64,000 bases of DNA from DATKPC01 sp035524275 (GTDB taxonomy: Bacteria; Pseudomonadota; Gammaproteobacteria; Burkholderiales; Burkholderiaceae_F). The stretch lies in the NCBI GenBank assembly GCA_035524275.1, contig DATKPC010000041.1, positions 112,612 to 176,611 of the forward strand, in the 5' to 3' direction. Below, in pieces: positions 8,140-16,748 of this stretch; the first letter of the stretch is position 1, and each line of letters begins with the position of its first letter. A program made the position numbers and the translations under genes. The notes under the pieces are model-generated. The model was not told the DNA's origin, did not search any database, and saw nothing but the letters and a program-made list of their open reading frames with translations.

Positions 8140-9029
8140 CGTCTCGCGGAACACCGCGCATCGTCGCGTTCGTGCTCAGCTGCCGGCTCGCTACGCCGCC
8201 TTGCCCCGTGCGTTGCATCCCGCTGGGCATGGCGCTGGGCCTGCCGATCGTCGCGATCGCCGCGGCCGTCGATCCGCTGCAGGTCGACGACGTGCTGGCG
8301 GCGATCGAGCAGGTCGAATCGGCGGGTCGTCCGTGGACGATCTTCGACAACTCCTCGGGCCAATCGATCCAGCTGTCCAGCCGCGCCGAGGCGGAGCAGG
8401 TCGCGGCAATCCGCCTGGGCCAGGGCCACAACCTGGATCTCGGCCTCTACCAGATCAATACGATCCAGCTCCGAAGGCAGGGCGTTGGCCTCGCCACGAT
8501 CTTCGATCCCGGCGTACAGCAGCAACTCGCGCGGACGATCCTCGCCGAATTTCTTGCTCGTGCACGCGCAATCTACGGCGACACGCAACTCGCGTGGGAG
8601 CGTGCGATCGGGGCCTACAACGCCGGCAATGTCGCCGTCGACAACGAGCCCTACGTGGCGCGCGTGATGCGCGCGATGCGCCGCGCGCCACTCACCCGCG
8701 CCTCCTTCGCGCCGCTTGGACCCTCGCGTACCGGACGCGATCTCCTCGATGCCCGCGACCCGGATCGTCCCGATCCCGACACGGGCGTGCCGTGGAGCGC
8801 GCCGGCCGAAGCCGCCGGCGGACCGGTCGCCGAACCGTCCGGAGCCTTCGGTGTCCTCGCAGCCGCCGTTCTCGTGCTGGCGGTCGCATCCGGCACCGGC
8901 ATCGTGGCGACGATGATTCTCCGCGCCTTGGCGGGCGCCACGCTCGCGTTCGGGCTGGCCTTGGCGCGCGCGCAGCCCCTACCGCAGCCCTACGCGATGC
9001 CGCGGTCCGGCGTGACGAGGGAGGGTTGA
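8136..9029 (+). CDS. VirB1-like lytic transglycosylase with hydrophobic C-terminal tail
   Basis: A 297-residue protein that should cleave peptidoglycan in the periplasm. A hydrophobic segment near residues 30-44 acts as signal or anchor. The SLT domain spans about 48-180: the likely catalytic Glu is in IEQVESAGRPW (57-67), then GHNLDLGLYQIN (97-108) and AYNAGN (160-165), the VirB1/conjugation-type signature rather than a MltE- or Slt70-type. A long hydrophobic stretch (237-277) could form one or two membrane helices, unusual for VirB1. GTG 8136 overlaps the previous stop; ATG 8229 is an alternative. The next gene starts inside its stop (TGATG). Confidence 0.75.
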   Translation: MTSRGTPRIVAFVLSCRLATPPCPVRCIPLGMALGLPIVAIAAAVDPLQVDDVLAAIEQVESAGRPWTIFDNSSGQSIQLSSRAEAEQVAAIRLGQGHNLDLGLYQINTIQLRRQGVGLATIFDPGVQQQLARTILAEFLARARAIYGDTQLAWERAIGAYNAGNVAVDNEPYVARVMRAMRRAPLTRASFAPLGPSRTGRDLLDARDPDRPDPDTGVPWSAPAEAAGGPVAEPSGAFGVLAAAVLVLAVASGTGIVATMILRALAGATLAFGLALARAQPLPQPYAMPRSGVTREG

Positions 9030-9817
9030 TGCGCCTGGACGACGTTGCAGCGGGCGCCGCCGAATCGCGCTCGCGTCGTTTCCCCGCCCCCGAGACGAGC
9101 CGCATGCGTGGCTGCGCCGCCGCCGCGCTTTTTGTGGTGAACACATGGGCCGGGGCCGTCTATGTCTGGCCGCTGCCCGCGGTCACCGCCGGCGTCCATT
9201 CGGCGCCGTCGTCCGCTTCCGGTGCGTCGATCGAACCGGACGTGCCGTCCGAACCGCAACCACGCCGGCTCGAGGTGACGGACCCGAATCCCTCGCACGT
9301 CGAAGGACCGCTCAAGCCCGGCCATGGCCTGGCGCCGCCGATTCCGGCGCGACCGCCGTTGACGGCTGCCGCGCTGCGCCGCGCGCTCGGGCGAAGCGCG
9401 AGCTTTGTCGAAGGCCGTGGCGGGCCGCTCGTGTCCGCGTTCATCGACCTGGACTGCGCCTTCTGCGCCCGCCTCTACGACGAATCGCGTCCGCTGGTCG
9501 ATGCCGGCACGCTTCGGGTTCGCTGGATTCCGGTCGCGCTGATCGGCCGTTCGTCGCTCGGCTTCGCCGCGGCAATCCTGCTGGCCGCGGACCGGCCGCA
9601 TGCGCTGGCCGCCGCGCAGCGTGGGTCGCTCGCGCCCATCGTGCCGCCGGGCCCGCTGCGCGAGGCGATCGCCGCCAACAACGCGTTGCTTTCGGTCCTC
9701 GCCTCAGGCCTGCCCGCGACACCGCTGCTGTTGGCCGAGCGCGCCGACGGCTCGTTCATGGCCCATCTGGGCTTGCCGCCGGACCTTCGATCATTCGCCG
9801 CGGCGGCCGCATCGTGA
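9029..9817 (+). CDS. DsbC/DsbG-like thioredoxin-fold protein, third gene of the trio
   Basis: A 262-residue exported protein. A hydrophobic segment at about 29-50 acts as signal or anchor, a Pro/Ser-rich linker follows, and a thioredoxin-like domain from about 112 carries the redox motif C143-AFC146 and a probable cis-proline at P232 in ATPLLL. It lacks the full DsbC dimerisation domain and is closer to disulfide-handling proteins found in conjugative elements. ATG 9029 overlaps the transglycosylase stop, so the three genes form one unit. Which substrates it oxidises or isomerises is unknown; Met26 is another possible start. Confidence 0.7.
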   Translation: MRLDDVAAGAAESRSRRFPAPETSRMRGCAAAALFVVNTWAGAVYVWPLPAVTAGVHSAPSSASGASIEPDVPSEPQPRRLEVTDPNPSHVEGPLKPGHGLAPPIPARPPLTAAALRRALGRSASFVEGRGGPLVSAFIDLDCAFCARLYDESRPLVDAGTLRVRWIPVALIGRSSLGFAAAILLAADRPHALAAAQRGSLAPIVPPGPLREAIAANNALLSVLASGLPATPLLLAERADGSFMAHLGLPPDLRSFAAAAAS

Positions 9818-9841
9818 CGGGGCGGCCGAATGGCGGCAGTT

Positions 9842-9861
9842 GCCGGCGGTGCGCCGCCGGC
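9842..9861. terminator. Hairpin between convergent genes
   Basis: A perfect 8-base stem GCCGGCGG / CCGCCGGC with a TGCG loop lies in the 75-base gap between the DsbC-like gene and convergent ctpA. A second small stem (GCGC-TCGG-GCGC) follows. It could end transcription from both sides, though no T-run is present. Confidence 0.45.
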
Positions 9862-9892
9862 GCTCGGGCGCCGGCCCGCGCATGCTCCCCGG

Positions 9893-11326
9893 TCAGGGCT
9901 TGCTGTTGCCGGCCGCCGGCTTGGTCGTCGTCGCGGCGACGCTCTCCTGCGGCTTCGCGAGTTCGACCGGAAGGCCCTTCAGCTGGTTGATCGCCTGCTT
10001 CAGCTGGAAATCTTCGGGGCTACCCGGCTCGTAGCGCGCCTTGTTCGATACCGTGTGCGCATCGCCGTGGTTTTCCGAATCCTTGTCGGCGTCCGGCTGC
10101 ATCGAGTTCTGCAGGTGGTGCGCCAGGTCCGCCTCGCGGACGCTCAGGCCAGCGAAGTTGCCGTCCGCCGTGTCGTCGACGATCAGGTCCGGCTTGATCC
10201 CCTGGGCCTGTATCGAGCGGCCGCTCGGCGTGAAGTAGCGCGCCGTCGTGAGCTTGATGGCCGCCGGGTTGTCCGGATCGTTGCGGATCGGGATGATCGT
10301 CTGCACCGAGCCCTTGCCGAACGTCTGCGTGCCCATCAGCGTCGCTCGCTTGTGGTCCTGCAGCGCGCCGGCGACGATCTCCGAGGCCGAGGCGCTGGCG
10401 CCGTTGACGAGCACGACCATCGGCACCGACTTGATCTCCTTCGGCAGCTTCGCGAGGATGTCATCGCCGCGCGACCTCTGGTAGTCGGACGGCGCGGCGA
10501 CGTAGCGGCGCTTCGCGTCCTCGGTGCGGCCGTCGGTCGACACGACCAGCACCTTCGGCTGCAGGAACGTCGCGGAGACGCCGACCGCCGCGTGCAACAG
10601 GCCCCCCGGATCGTTGCGCAGGTCGAGCACGAGCCCCTTCAGCGGCCCCTGCTTGTAGAGCTGGCCGATGTTCTTGACGAGATCGTCGACCGTGCGGTCC
10701 TGGAAGTTCGTGATGCGCACGTAGCCGTAGCCCGGCTCCACCATGCGCGACTTGATCGAGGCAACCCGGATGATGTCGCGCATCATCCGGATCTCGACCG
10801 GTTCCGGATTGCCCTTGCGCGCGATCGTGAGCGAGATCGGCGTATTGGGCTTGCCGCGCATCAGCTTGATCGCGTCGGCGAGGTTCATCCCGCGGGTGAG
10901 CTTGTCGTCGATCTTGACGATGATGTCCCCGGCGAGGACGCCGGCGCGCGCGGCCGGCGTGTCGTCGATCGGGGTGATCACCTTGATCGCGCCGTCTTCC
11001 GATCCGACCTCGATGCCGAGCCCGCCGAATTCGCCCTGCGTCTGCACCTGCAGGTCCTTGAACGCATCGGCGTCGAGGAACTGCGAATGCGGGTCGAGGC
11101 CGGAGAGCATCCCGGAGATCGCCTCCTGCAGCAGCTTCTTGTCCTCGACCGATTCGACGTAATTCGTCTTGATCGCGCCGAAGACTTCGCTGAACTGCCG
11201 CAGCTCGTCGAGCGGGATCGGGCCGCTGGCATCGCGGAACGCATAGGCCGCAAATCCGAAGCTCGTCGAGATGCCCGCGACCACGCCGATGGCCACCAGA
11301 CCCCAACTGCGCCAACGACTGCTCAT
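9893..11326 (-). CDS. ctpA: C-terminal processing peptidase, S41A family
   Basis: A 477-residue periplasmic serine protease that trims or degrades proteins from their C-termini and often controls peptidoglycan hydrolases. An N-terminal signal or anchor spans about 8-28, a PDZ domain about 95-170, and the protease domain about 185-370. The catalytic serine lies in SASASE (311-316) and the lysine is K338 in GKGS. The C-terminus is Gln/Ala/Thr/Pro-rich. The ATG is preceded by GGAGG. The stretch ctpA-envC-gpmA, read from gpmA, is a conserved betaproteobacterial order, linking this protease to EnvC-controlled wall hydrolysis. Confidence 0.95.
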   Translation of the reverse strand: MSSRWRSWGLVAIGVVAGISTSFGFAAYAFRDASGPIPLDELRQFSEVFGAIKTNYVESVEDKKLLQEAISGMLSGLDPHSQFLDADAFKDLQVQTQGEFGGLGIEVGSEDGAIKVITPIDDTPAARAGVLAGDIIVKIDDKLTRGMNLADAIKLMRGKPNTPISLTIARKGNPEPVEIRMMRDIIRVASIKSRMVEPGYGYVRITNFQDRTVDDLVKNIGQLYKQGPLKGLVLDLRNDPGGLLHAAVGVSATFLQPKVLVVSTDGRTEDAKRRYVAAPSDYQRSRGDDILAKLPKEIKSVPMVVLVNGASASASEIVAGALQDHKRATLMGTQTFGKGSVQTIIPIRNDPDNPAAIKLTTARYFTPSGRSIQAQGIKPDLIVDDTADGNFAGLSVREADLAHHLQNSMQPDADKDSENHGDAHTVSNKARYEPGSPEDFQLKQAINQLKGLPVELAKPQESVAATTTKPAAGNSKP

Positions 11327-11381
11327 GCAACCTCCGGTTTACGTGGCGACGCGCCGTGCCCCGACGGGCAGCCCGCAAGGA

Positions 11382-12812
11382 CTATCGCGCGACGGCCCAC
11401 GCCAGGGGATCGAACGGCCGACCCCCGTATCGCAATTCAAAGTATAGGCCCGATTCCGCGCTGCCGCCGGTACTGCCGACCGTTGCGATGACCTCGTCGG
11501 CGGCAACCCGTTCGCCTGCGCTGTGCAGCAGCGATTCGTTGTTGCCGTAGACCGAGATGAAGCCCTCGCCGTGGTCGATGATCATGAGATTGCCGAAACC
11601 CCTAAGCCAATCGGCGAATACCACGCGACCGGCGGCGATCGCATGGACTTCGGCACCGCTTGCGGCGCGGAGGAATACCCCTTTCCAGCTCGGCGCGCCG
11701 GATTCCGCCTCGCCGTCCTCCGTCCGCCGCGCCGATCCGAATCGCGCCACGATCTCGCCCGCCACCGGGAGGCGCAGCTTGCCGCGCAGCGCCCCCAGGC
11801 CGGCGCCGGCGGGCGGTTCGAATGACGGCGCCGGAACCGGAGCGGGCGCGCTCCCGGTCGCGCCCGGCGACCGCGGCGGTGCTCGGCGCGGTGGCTCGGC
11901 AAGGGCGCGCGCCAGCTGCTGGATCAGGTTGCCGAGACGCTGTTCGTCGCGCTCGAGGCTCGCGACGGAGCGGCGCTGGTCCGCGATCTGGCGTGACAGC
12001 GAGGCCAGCGTCCTGCGGCGCGCGTCCTGCTCCCTGACCAGCTGGCCGCGATTGCGGCGCTCGTCGGCGGCGATCCGCGCGAGCTCGTCCTGTCGCCCGT
12101 GCGCCTCCTGTTCCAGCGCCGCCAGTTCGACGCGACGATCCTGCAGCTCGCCGATCGCATGGACCCGATCCGAAACGAGGTAGCCCGTAAAGCCGAGGGC
12201 GCCATCGCGCTCCAGTTCCTGCGGCGCGCCCGGAAGCGCTTCGCCGGCACCGCCGCCCGCGACCAGCAGGGCCTGCAGCAGCCCCGCGAGCCGCTGCTGC
12301 TGCTCGCCCTGGCGCGATGTGGCGGCGCGTTGCCGTTGCCGGACGTCGGCGAGCTGCCGTTCGACCCCGCTGCGCTCCGCCGCAAGCTCGTGCAGGCGGC
12401 GATTCGCCGAGGATATGGCCGTTTCGGACTCGGCCAGCGCGTCGCTGGCCTCGGAATGCGCGGCCTCGGCCTCGGCGAGGTTCTTTTTCGTGCGTGCCAG
12501 CCGGGCCTGCAGCTCGCGCTGCTGGTCCTGCAGCTTGCGCTGCTTCTGCGGCGACGCCGGTCCGCCGCCGCTCTCGTCCGCGGCGGTCGGCCGGTCCGCG
12601 CCGCGGGAACTTCCGCGGGCGCCGCCGGCCGGCGCCCGCGTGGCGCGGCCGGACGAATGCGGAGCGCGGCGCGGCGCGGCGGCCGGCGTCGCCGCGTCAT
12701 CGTCGGCCGCGGTCGCCGACATCGGCGGCGTGCTCGCCGCAAGCAGGGCGGCGAGCAGCGCCGGCGCGACGTGCCGGCCGCCGCGGCGGGCAAGCCAGGA
12801 AGGCGCGAGCAA
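11382..12812 (-). CDS. envC: Murein hydrolase activator EnvC
   Basis: A periplasmic activator of AmiA/AmiB-type amidases at the division septum, normally controlled by FtsEX. The 476 residues show a signal peptide (hydrophobic 18-30), a long Glu/Gln/Arg-rich coiled coil (about 85-300), a Pro-rich linker, and a C-terminal LytM (M23) domain. The LytM zinc residues are missing (the usual second motif HxH is replaced near FELRYGG), as expected for an activator that does not itself cut. The TTG at 12812 is chosen because it gives a complete signal peptide and lies 7 bases after the gpmA stop with an AAGAAGGG ribosome site; the first in-frame ATG would remove the signal. Confidence 0.88.
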   Translation of the reverse strand: MLAPSWLARRGGRHVAPALLAALLAASTPPMSATAADDDAATPAAAPRRAPHSSGRATRAPAGGARGSSRGADRPTAADESGGGPASPQKQRKLQDQQRELQARLARTKKNLAEAEAAHSEASDALAESETAISSANRRLHELAAERSGVERQLADVRQRQRAATSRQGEQQQRLAGLLQALLVAGGGAGEALPGAPQELERDGALGFTGYLVSDRVHAIGELQDRRVELAALEQEAHGRQDELARIAADERRNRGQLVREQDARRRTLASLSRQIADQRRSVASLERDEQRLGNLIQQLARALAEPPRRAPPRSPGATGSAPAPVPAPSFEPPAGAGLGALRGKLRLPVAGEIVARFGSARRTEDGEAESGAPSWKGVFLRAASGAEVHAIAAGRVVFADWLRGFGNLMIIDHGEGFISVYGNNESLLHSAGERVAADEVIATVGSTGGSAESGLYFELRYGGRPFDPLAWAVAR

Positions 12813-12819
12813 GGCGGCG

Positions 12820-13578
12820 TCAGCCCTTCTTCGCCTTGCCCTGCGCCGCCACGGCGGCCATCGCGCGCGCGATCTCCTCCGGGTCGCCGAGGTAGTAGTG
12901 CTTCGTCGGGCGCAGGTCGGCGTCGAGCTCGTAGACGAGCGGGCGGGCCGTGGGGATGTTGAGGCCGACGATGTCGTCGTCGGAGACGCCGTCGAGGTGC
13001 TTGACCAGCGCGCGCAGCGAGTTGCCGTGCGCCGCGACGAGGACCCGGCGTCCGCGCCGGATCGCCGGCGCGATCGAATCGTTCCAGAACGGCACGACGC
13101 GCGCAACGGTGTCCTTCAGGCACTCCGTCGCCGGGATCTCGTCCGGCTTGAGGTGGACGTACCGCGGGTCGTTTCCCGGCCAGCGCGGATCGCCCGGGGT
13201 CAGCGGATCCGGCGCGATCGCGTACGCCCGTCGCCAGACGAGGACCTGCTGTTCGCCGAACTTCGCCGCCGTCTCCGACTTGTCGAGCCCCTGGAGGGCC
13301 CCGTAGTGCCGCTCGTTCAGGCGCCACGAGTGCAGGACCGGGATCCACATCCGGTCCATCGCGTCGAGGGTCAGCCACAGCGTGCGGATGGCGCGTCGCA
13401 GGACCGACGTGTAGGCGATGTCGAACTCGTAGCCCTCGCGCTTGAGCAGCGCGCCGGCCGCCTCCGCCTCGCGCCGGCCGTTCTCCGTCAGGTCGACGTC
13501 GGTCCACCCGGTGAAACGGTTTTCCAGGTTCCACTGGCTTTCGCCGTGGCGCAGAAGTACCAGCTTGAACGAGCTCAT
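12820..13578 (-). CDS. gpmA: 2,3-bisphosphoglycerate-dependent phosphoglycerate mutase
   Basis: Interconverts 3- and 2-phosphoglycerate in glycolysis and gluconeogenesis. The 252-residue length and sequence match dPGM: phospho-histidine motif LRHGESQWN (residues 9-17), FTGWTDVDL, the catalytic ERHYG motif, and the second histidine in AAHGNSLRA. The C-terminus is slightly longer and Lys-rich. It is the first gene of the minus-strand gpmA-envC-ctpA run, starting 102 bases from the divergent rhodanese gene. Confidence 0.97.
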   Translation of the reverse strand: MSSFKLVLLRHGESQWNLENRFTGWTDVDLTENGRREAEAAGALLKREGYEFDIAYTSVLRRAIRTLWLTLDAMDRMWIPVLHSWRLNERHYGALQGLDKSETAAKFGEQQVLVWRRAYAIAPDPLTPGDPRWPGNDPRYVHLKPDEIPATECLKDTVARVVPFWNDSIAPAIRRGRRVLVAAHGNSLRALVKHLDGVSDDDIVGLNIPTARPLVYELDADLRPTKHYYLGDPEEIARAMAAVAAQGKAKKG

Positions 13579-13680
13579 CGGAATCGGTCCTTTCGTAGCC
13601 CACGTCGGGCGGGCTCGGCGCCGAAGATTTTATAATCCGCCGTTTACTTGCCGGTCGGCCCCCGCCCCGGCCCGGATGCG
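13579..13680. promoter_or_regulatory. Divergent promoter region, gpmA / rhodanese
   Basis: The gap contains a perfect TATAAT at 13631-13636 for the plus strand and, overlapping it, TATAAA on the minus strand (13633-13628). Neither has a convincing -35 box at 17 bases. The A/T-rich core in GC-rich DNA supports a shared promoter zone for the two divergent operons. Confidence 0.45.
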
Positions 13681-14082
13681 ATGCAATTCCTACTTGACAA
13701 CTATTTCCTGATCGCCGCCGCCGTCGTCAGCGGCGCGCTGCTCGCCTGGCCGATGCTGCGCAGCCGCGCGGGCGGGCCGGCGCTCTCGACGCTGCAGGCC
13801 ACGCAGCTCATCAACGCGCGCAACGCGCAGGTCGTCGACGTCCGCGAGGCGGGCGAATACGGCGCGGCCTCGCTGCCGAACGCCCGCAACATCCCGCTGG
13901 GCGAGATCGACAAGCGGGCGGCCGAACTGCGCAAGGAACGGCCCGTGATCGTCTTCTGCAATGGCGGCGGCCGCGCGCCGCGGGCGGCCGCGCGGCTGCG
14001 CGCCGCCGGCCTTGCCGAGGTGTACGTGCTCGAGGGCGGGCTCGCCGCATGGCGCGAGGCCGGCCTGCCGCTGAAGTCCTGA
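13681..14082 (+). CDS. Membrane-anchored rhodanese-like sulfurtransferase
   Basis: A 133-residue protein with one N-terminal membrane helix (about 6-24) and a single rhodanese domain. The active-site cysteine C93 sits in the loop CNGGGRAP, which is persulfide-forming geometry. The ATG at 13681 is preferred over an in-frame ATG at 13648 because it starts directly before the membrane helix. It heads the conserved plus-strand block rhodanese-grxC-secB-gpsA. The sulfur acceptor is unknown. Confidence 0.9.
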   Translation: MQFLLDNYFLIAAAVVSGALLAWPMLRSRAGGPALSTLQATQLINARNAQVVDVREAGEYGAASLPNARNIPLGEIDKRAAELRKERPVIVFCNGGGRAPRAAARLRAAGLAEVYVLEGGLAAWREAGLPLKS

Positions 14083-14091
14083 GGCGACGCG

Positions 14092-14421
14092 ATGGCGGAA
14101 CCAGGCCAGGCGGAGGGGGGCGAGCCCGCGGACGTCGTGATGTACGCGACCGGCACGTGCCCGTATTGCGTGCGCGCCGAGGCGCTGCTGAAGGCGCGCG
14201 GCGTCGCCTCGATCGTCAAGATCCGGGTCGACCTGCAGCCGGAGCGGCGGGCCGAGATGATCGAGCGGTCCGGGCGCCGGACCGTGCCGCAGATCTACAT
14301 CGGCGCCCGGCACGTCGGCGGCTATGACGACCTCGCGGCGCTCGACCGCGCGGGCGGGCTGGTCGGGCTGCTGCAGGGGCGCGGGCCGGATCGCGGGGCG
14401 CCGGACAGCGTCGGCGAATAG
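14092..14421 (+). CDS. grxC: Glutaredoxin 3
   Basis: A 109-residue dithiol glutaredoxin with active site C23-PYC26, the TVPQIYIG cis-proline loop and the GGYDDL glutathione-binding motif. It reduces disulfides and glutathionylated proteins in the cytoplasm. A short acidic N-terminal extension and a Gly/Arg-rich C-terminal tail flank the domain. It starts 9 bases after the rhodanese stop and precedes secB, the usual order. Confidence 0.95.
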   Translation: MAEPGQAEGGEPADVVMYATGTCPYCVRAEALLKARGVASIVKIRVDLQPERRAEMIERSGRRTVPQIYIGARHVGGYDDLAALDRAGGLVGLLQGRGPDRGAPDSVGE

Positions 14422-14562
14422 GAGCTGTCCGCGCGGCCACGCCGCGTCGGCAAGTGCTGGAAGGGACGTACCATCCACCGGCGGTTGCGCAGGCCGCGGC
14501 CGCCGCCCAACAACTCCGCCCGGGTCCGCGACGACGCGCGAAGGGCTCGATGAAGGAATTCC

Positions 14563-15072
14563 ATGTCCGACGGCAACAATGCGGCGACCCCCGCGGCGCC
14601 GACCGCAACGAACCCGCAGGCCCCGACGTTCCAGCTGCAGCGGGTCTACCTGAAGGATGCCTCGCTCGAGCTGCCGAACGCGCCGCAGATCTTCCTGGAC
14701 CAGGAGGCGCCGCAGGTCGAGGTCCAGCTCGACGTCGGCCATGAAACGGTCGTCGACGGCATCTACGAGGTTGCGGTGCGCGTCACCACGACCGCGCGCG
14801 TCAAGGGCAAGACGCTGTTCCTGGTCGAGGCGAAGCAGGCCGGCATCTTCGAGATCCGCCAGGTCCCGGCGGAGCAGCTGGAGCCGATCCTCGGCGTCGT
14901 CTGCCCCGGCATCATCTATCCGTACCTGCGCGCCAATGTCGCCGACCTGTTGAACCGCACCGGCCTGCCGCCGATGCACCTCGCCGAGATCAACTTCGAG
15001 GCGCTCTATCAGCAGCGGTCGGCGCAACTGAAGGCGGCCGGCGGTACGCCGCCCACCGAAACGCGCCAGTAG
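14563..15072 (+). CDS. secB: Protein-export chaperone SecB
   Basis: Tetrameric cytoplasmic chaperone that keeps preproteins unfolded and hands them to SecA. The 169 residues are somewhat longer than E. coli SecB because of an Asn/Ala/Thr-rich N-terminus. Family motifs FQLQRVYLKDASLE (25-38) and LFLVEAKQAGIF are visible, as is the CPGIIYPYLRANVADL block. A ribosome site (AAGGA) precedes the ATG. The 141-base gap after grxC holds no further gene. It is followed after 7 bases by gpsA. Confidence 0.97.
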   Translation: MSDGNNAATPAAPTATNPQAPTFQLQRVYLKDASLELPNAPQIFLDQEAPQVEVQLDVGHETVVDGIYEVAVRVTTTARVKGKTLFLVEAKQAGIFEIRQVPAEQLEPILGVVCPGIIYPYLRANVADLLNRTGLPPMHLAEINFEALYQQRSAQLKAAGGTPPTETRQ

Positions 15073-15079
15073 GGGCGGC

Positions 15080-16099
15080 GTGCACGCCTGCGCGTTCCGG
15101 GTCGCGGTCCTGGGTGCCGGGGCGTGGGGCACGGCTGCGGCCTGCGTGCTTGCGGCGCGGCACGACGTGCTGCTGTGGGCACGCGACCCGGCACAGGCGG
15201 GCGCGATCGGCGCGGCGCGCGAAAACCGCCGCTATCTTCCGGGAGTCGCGATCCCGCCGCGCGTATCCGTCACCGCCGACTTCGGCGCGGCGGTCGATGC
15301 CGCGCGCGACGGCCTCGTCGTGATCGCGACGCCGGTCGCCGCGCTGGCGGCCACCGTGGATGCGCTGGCGCGCCGGGCCGCGTTGCCGCCGGTGGTCTGG
15401 CTCTGCAAGGGATTCGATCGCGACGGCGCCCGCTTGCCTCACCAGGTCGTCGCCGAGCGGCTCGGGCGGCATCCGGCCGGCCCCTTGAGCGGACCCAGCT
15501 TCGCGCAGGAGGTGGCGCTGGGCCTGCCGGCCGCGTTGACGGTCGCGGGCGCCGCCGTGGTGCGCGAGCGCGCGACGGCGGTTTTCCACGGGGGTGCGCT
15601 GCGAATCTACTCGACCGAAGACGTCGTCGGCGTCGAGGTCGCCGGCGCGCTGAAGAATGTCATCGCCATTTCCACCGGCATCAGCGATGCGCTGGACCTC
15701 GGTCTCAACGCGCGCGCCGCGCTGATCACGCGCGGGCTGGCGGAAGTCGCGCGCCTCGGCGTCGCGCTGGGCGCGCGCCTCGAGACGTTCATGGGCCTCG
15801 CGGGCGTCGGCGACCTCATCCTCACCTGCACCGGCGACCTGTCGCGCAACCGGCAGGTCGGGCTGATGCTGGGCCGCGGCGTTCCGCTGGCGGAGGCCCT
15901 CGCGCAGATCGGACACGTCGCCGAAGGGGTCCGCAGCGCGCCGGCCGTCGTCGCGCGAGCCCGGGAAGCCGGCGTGGACATGCCGGTCTCCGAAGCCGTG
16001 TCCGCGGTGATCGACGGCCGACTCGTGCCGCGGTCGGCGGTCGAGCGGCTGCTGGCGCGCGATCCGCGCGCCGAGACGCTCGTTCCGGGCCCCGGATGA
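15080..16099 (+). CDS. gpsA: Glycerol-3-phosphate dehydrogenase [NAD(P)+]
   Basis: Makes sn-glycerol 3-phosphate from dihydroxyacetone phosphate for phospholipid synthesis. The 339-residue protein has the Rossmann motif GAGAWGTA at 12-19, the SGPSFAQE motif, the catalytic lysine in AGALKNVIAI and the family block GLAGVGDLILTC. It starts with GTG 8 bases after the secB stop; no in-frame ATG would keep the full nucleotide-binding motif. The stop overlaps the ATG of the next gene (ATGA). Confidence 0.96.
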   Translation: MHACAFRVAVLGAGAWGTAAACVLAARHDVLLWARDPAQAGAIGAARENRRYLPGVAIPPRVSVTADFGAAVDAARDGLVVIATPVAALAATVDALARRAALPPVVWLCKGFDRDGARLPHQVVAERLGRHPAGPLSGPSFAQEVALGLPAALTVAGAAVVRERATAVFHGGALRIYSTEDVVGVEVAGALKNVIAISTGISDALDLGLNARAALITRGLAEVARLGVALGARLETFMGLAGVGDLILTCTGDLSRNRQVGLMLGRGVPLAEALAQIGHVAEGVRSAPAVVARAREAGVDMPVSEAVSAVIDGRLVPRSAVERLLARDPRAETLVPGPG

Positions 16100-16713
16100 C
16101 GCGCGACGCGATGCCGGACCCGCTGCGCGCCGTCGCGGTGTTCTGCGGCTCGCAGCCGGGCCGCCGCGACGCCTACGTGGAAGCGGCTCGCGCGCTGGGC
16201 GCGACGCTCGCGCGGCGCGGCATCGCAACGGTCTATGGCGGCGGCCACGTCGGGATGATGGGGGCCGTCGCCGACGCGGCACTCGCTGCCGGGGGCGGCG
16301 TCGTGGGGGTCATTCCGCGCCACCTGATGCGGCCGGAGGTCGCCCACCAGGCGCTGACCGAACTCGTCGTCGTCGACTCGATGCACACGCGCAAGCGGAC
16401 GATGGCGGAACGTTCCGACGCATTCGTCGTGCTGCCGGGCGGCTACGGCACGTTCGACGAGACGTTCGAGATGGTCACGTGGCTGCAGCTCGGGCTGCAG
16501 GCGAAGCCGGTGGGTGTCCTCAATGTCGACGGCTATTTCGACCGGCTCCTCGACTTCGTGCGGCACGCGGTCGACGAGGGCTTCGTCCGGGCGCCGCACC
16601 GCGACCTGCTGCTGGTCGAGCGCGATCCTGCGGCGCTGCTCGATCGCTTGCAGGAGCGCCGCGGCCGGCCGCCACCGCCGTCGGCGCTTGCTCACGACCT
16701 GGACCGCGCCTGA
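16096..16713 (+). CDS. LOG family protein (cytokinin riboside 5'-monophosphate phosphoribohydrolase type)
   Basis: A 205-residue Rossmann-like protein of the TIGR00730/LOG group. It carries the signature PGGYGTFDE and the upstream GGGHVGMMG loop with downstream RKRTM. LOG enzymes release bases from nucleoside monophosphates; the bacterial physiological substrate is often unclear. It is translationally coupled to gpsA and has a Pro/Arg-rich C-terminal tail. It faces the convergent trmL gene. Confidence 0.9.
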   Translation: MTRDAMPDPLRAVAVFCGSQPGRRDAYVEAARALGATLARRGIATVYGGGHVGMMGAVADAALAAGGGVVGVIPRHLMRPEVAHQALTELVVVDSMHTRKRTMAERSDAFVVLPGGYGTFDETFEMVTWLQLGLQAKPVGVLNVDGYFDRLLDFVRHAVDEGFVRAPHRDLLLVERDPAALLDRLQERRGRPPPPSALAHDLDRA

Positions 16714-16748
16714 CGCGCGGCGCACCCGCGCGGACCGCGTCGCTCGGC

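Noticed and set aside
9830..11491. Plus-strand frame of 553 codons over ctpA
   Set aside because: Antisense of a clear S41 peptidase; composition is Arg/Val/Asp-rich without any family signature.
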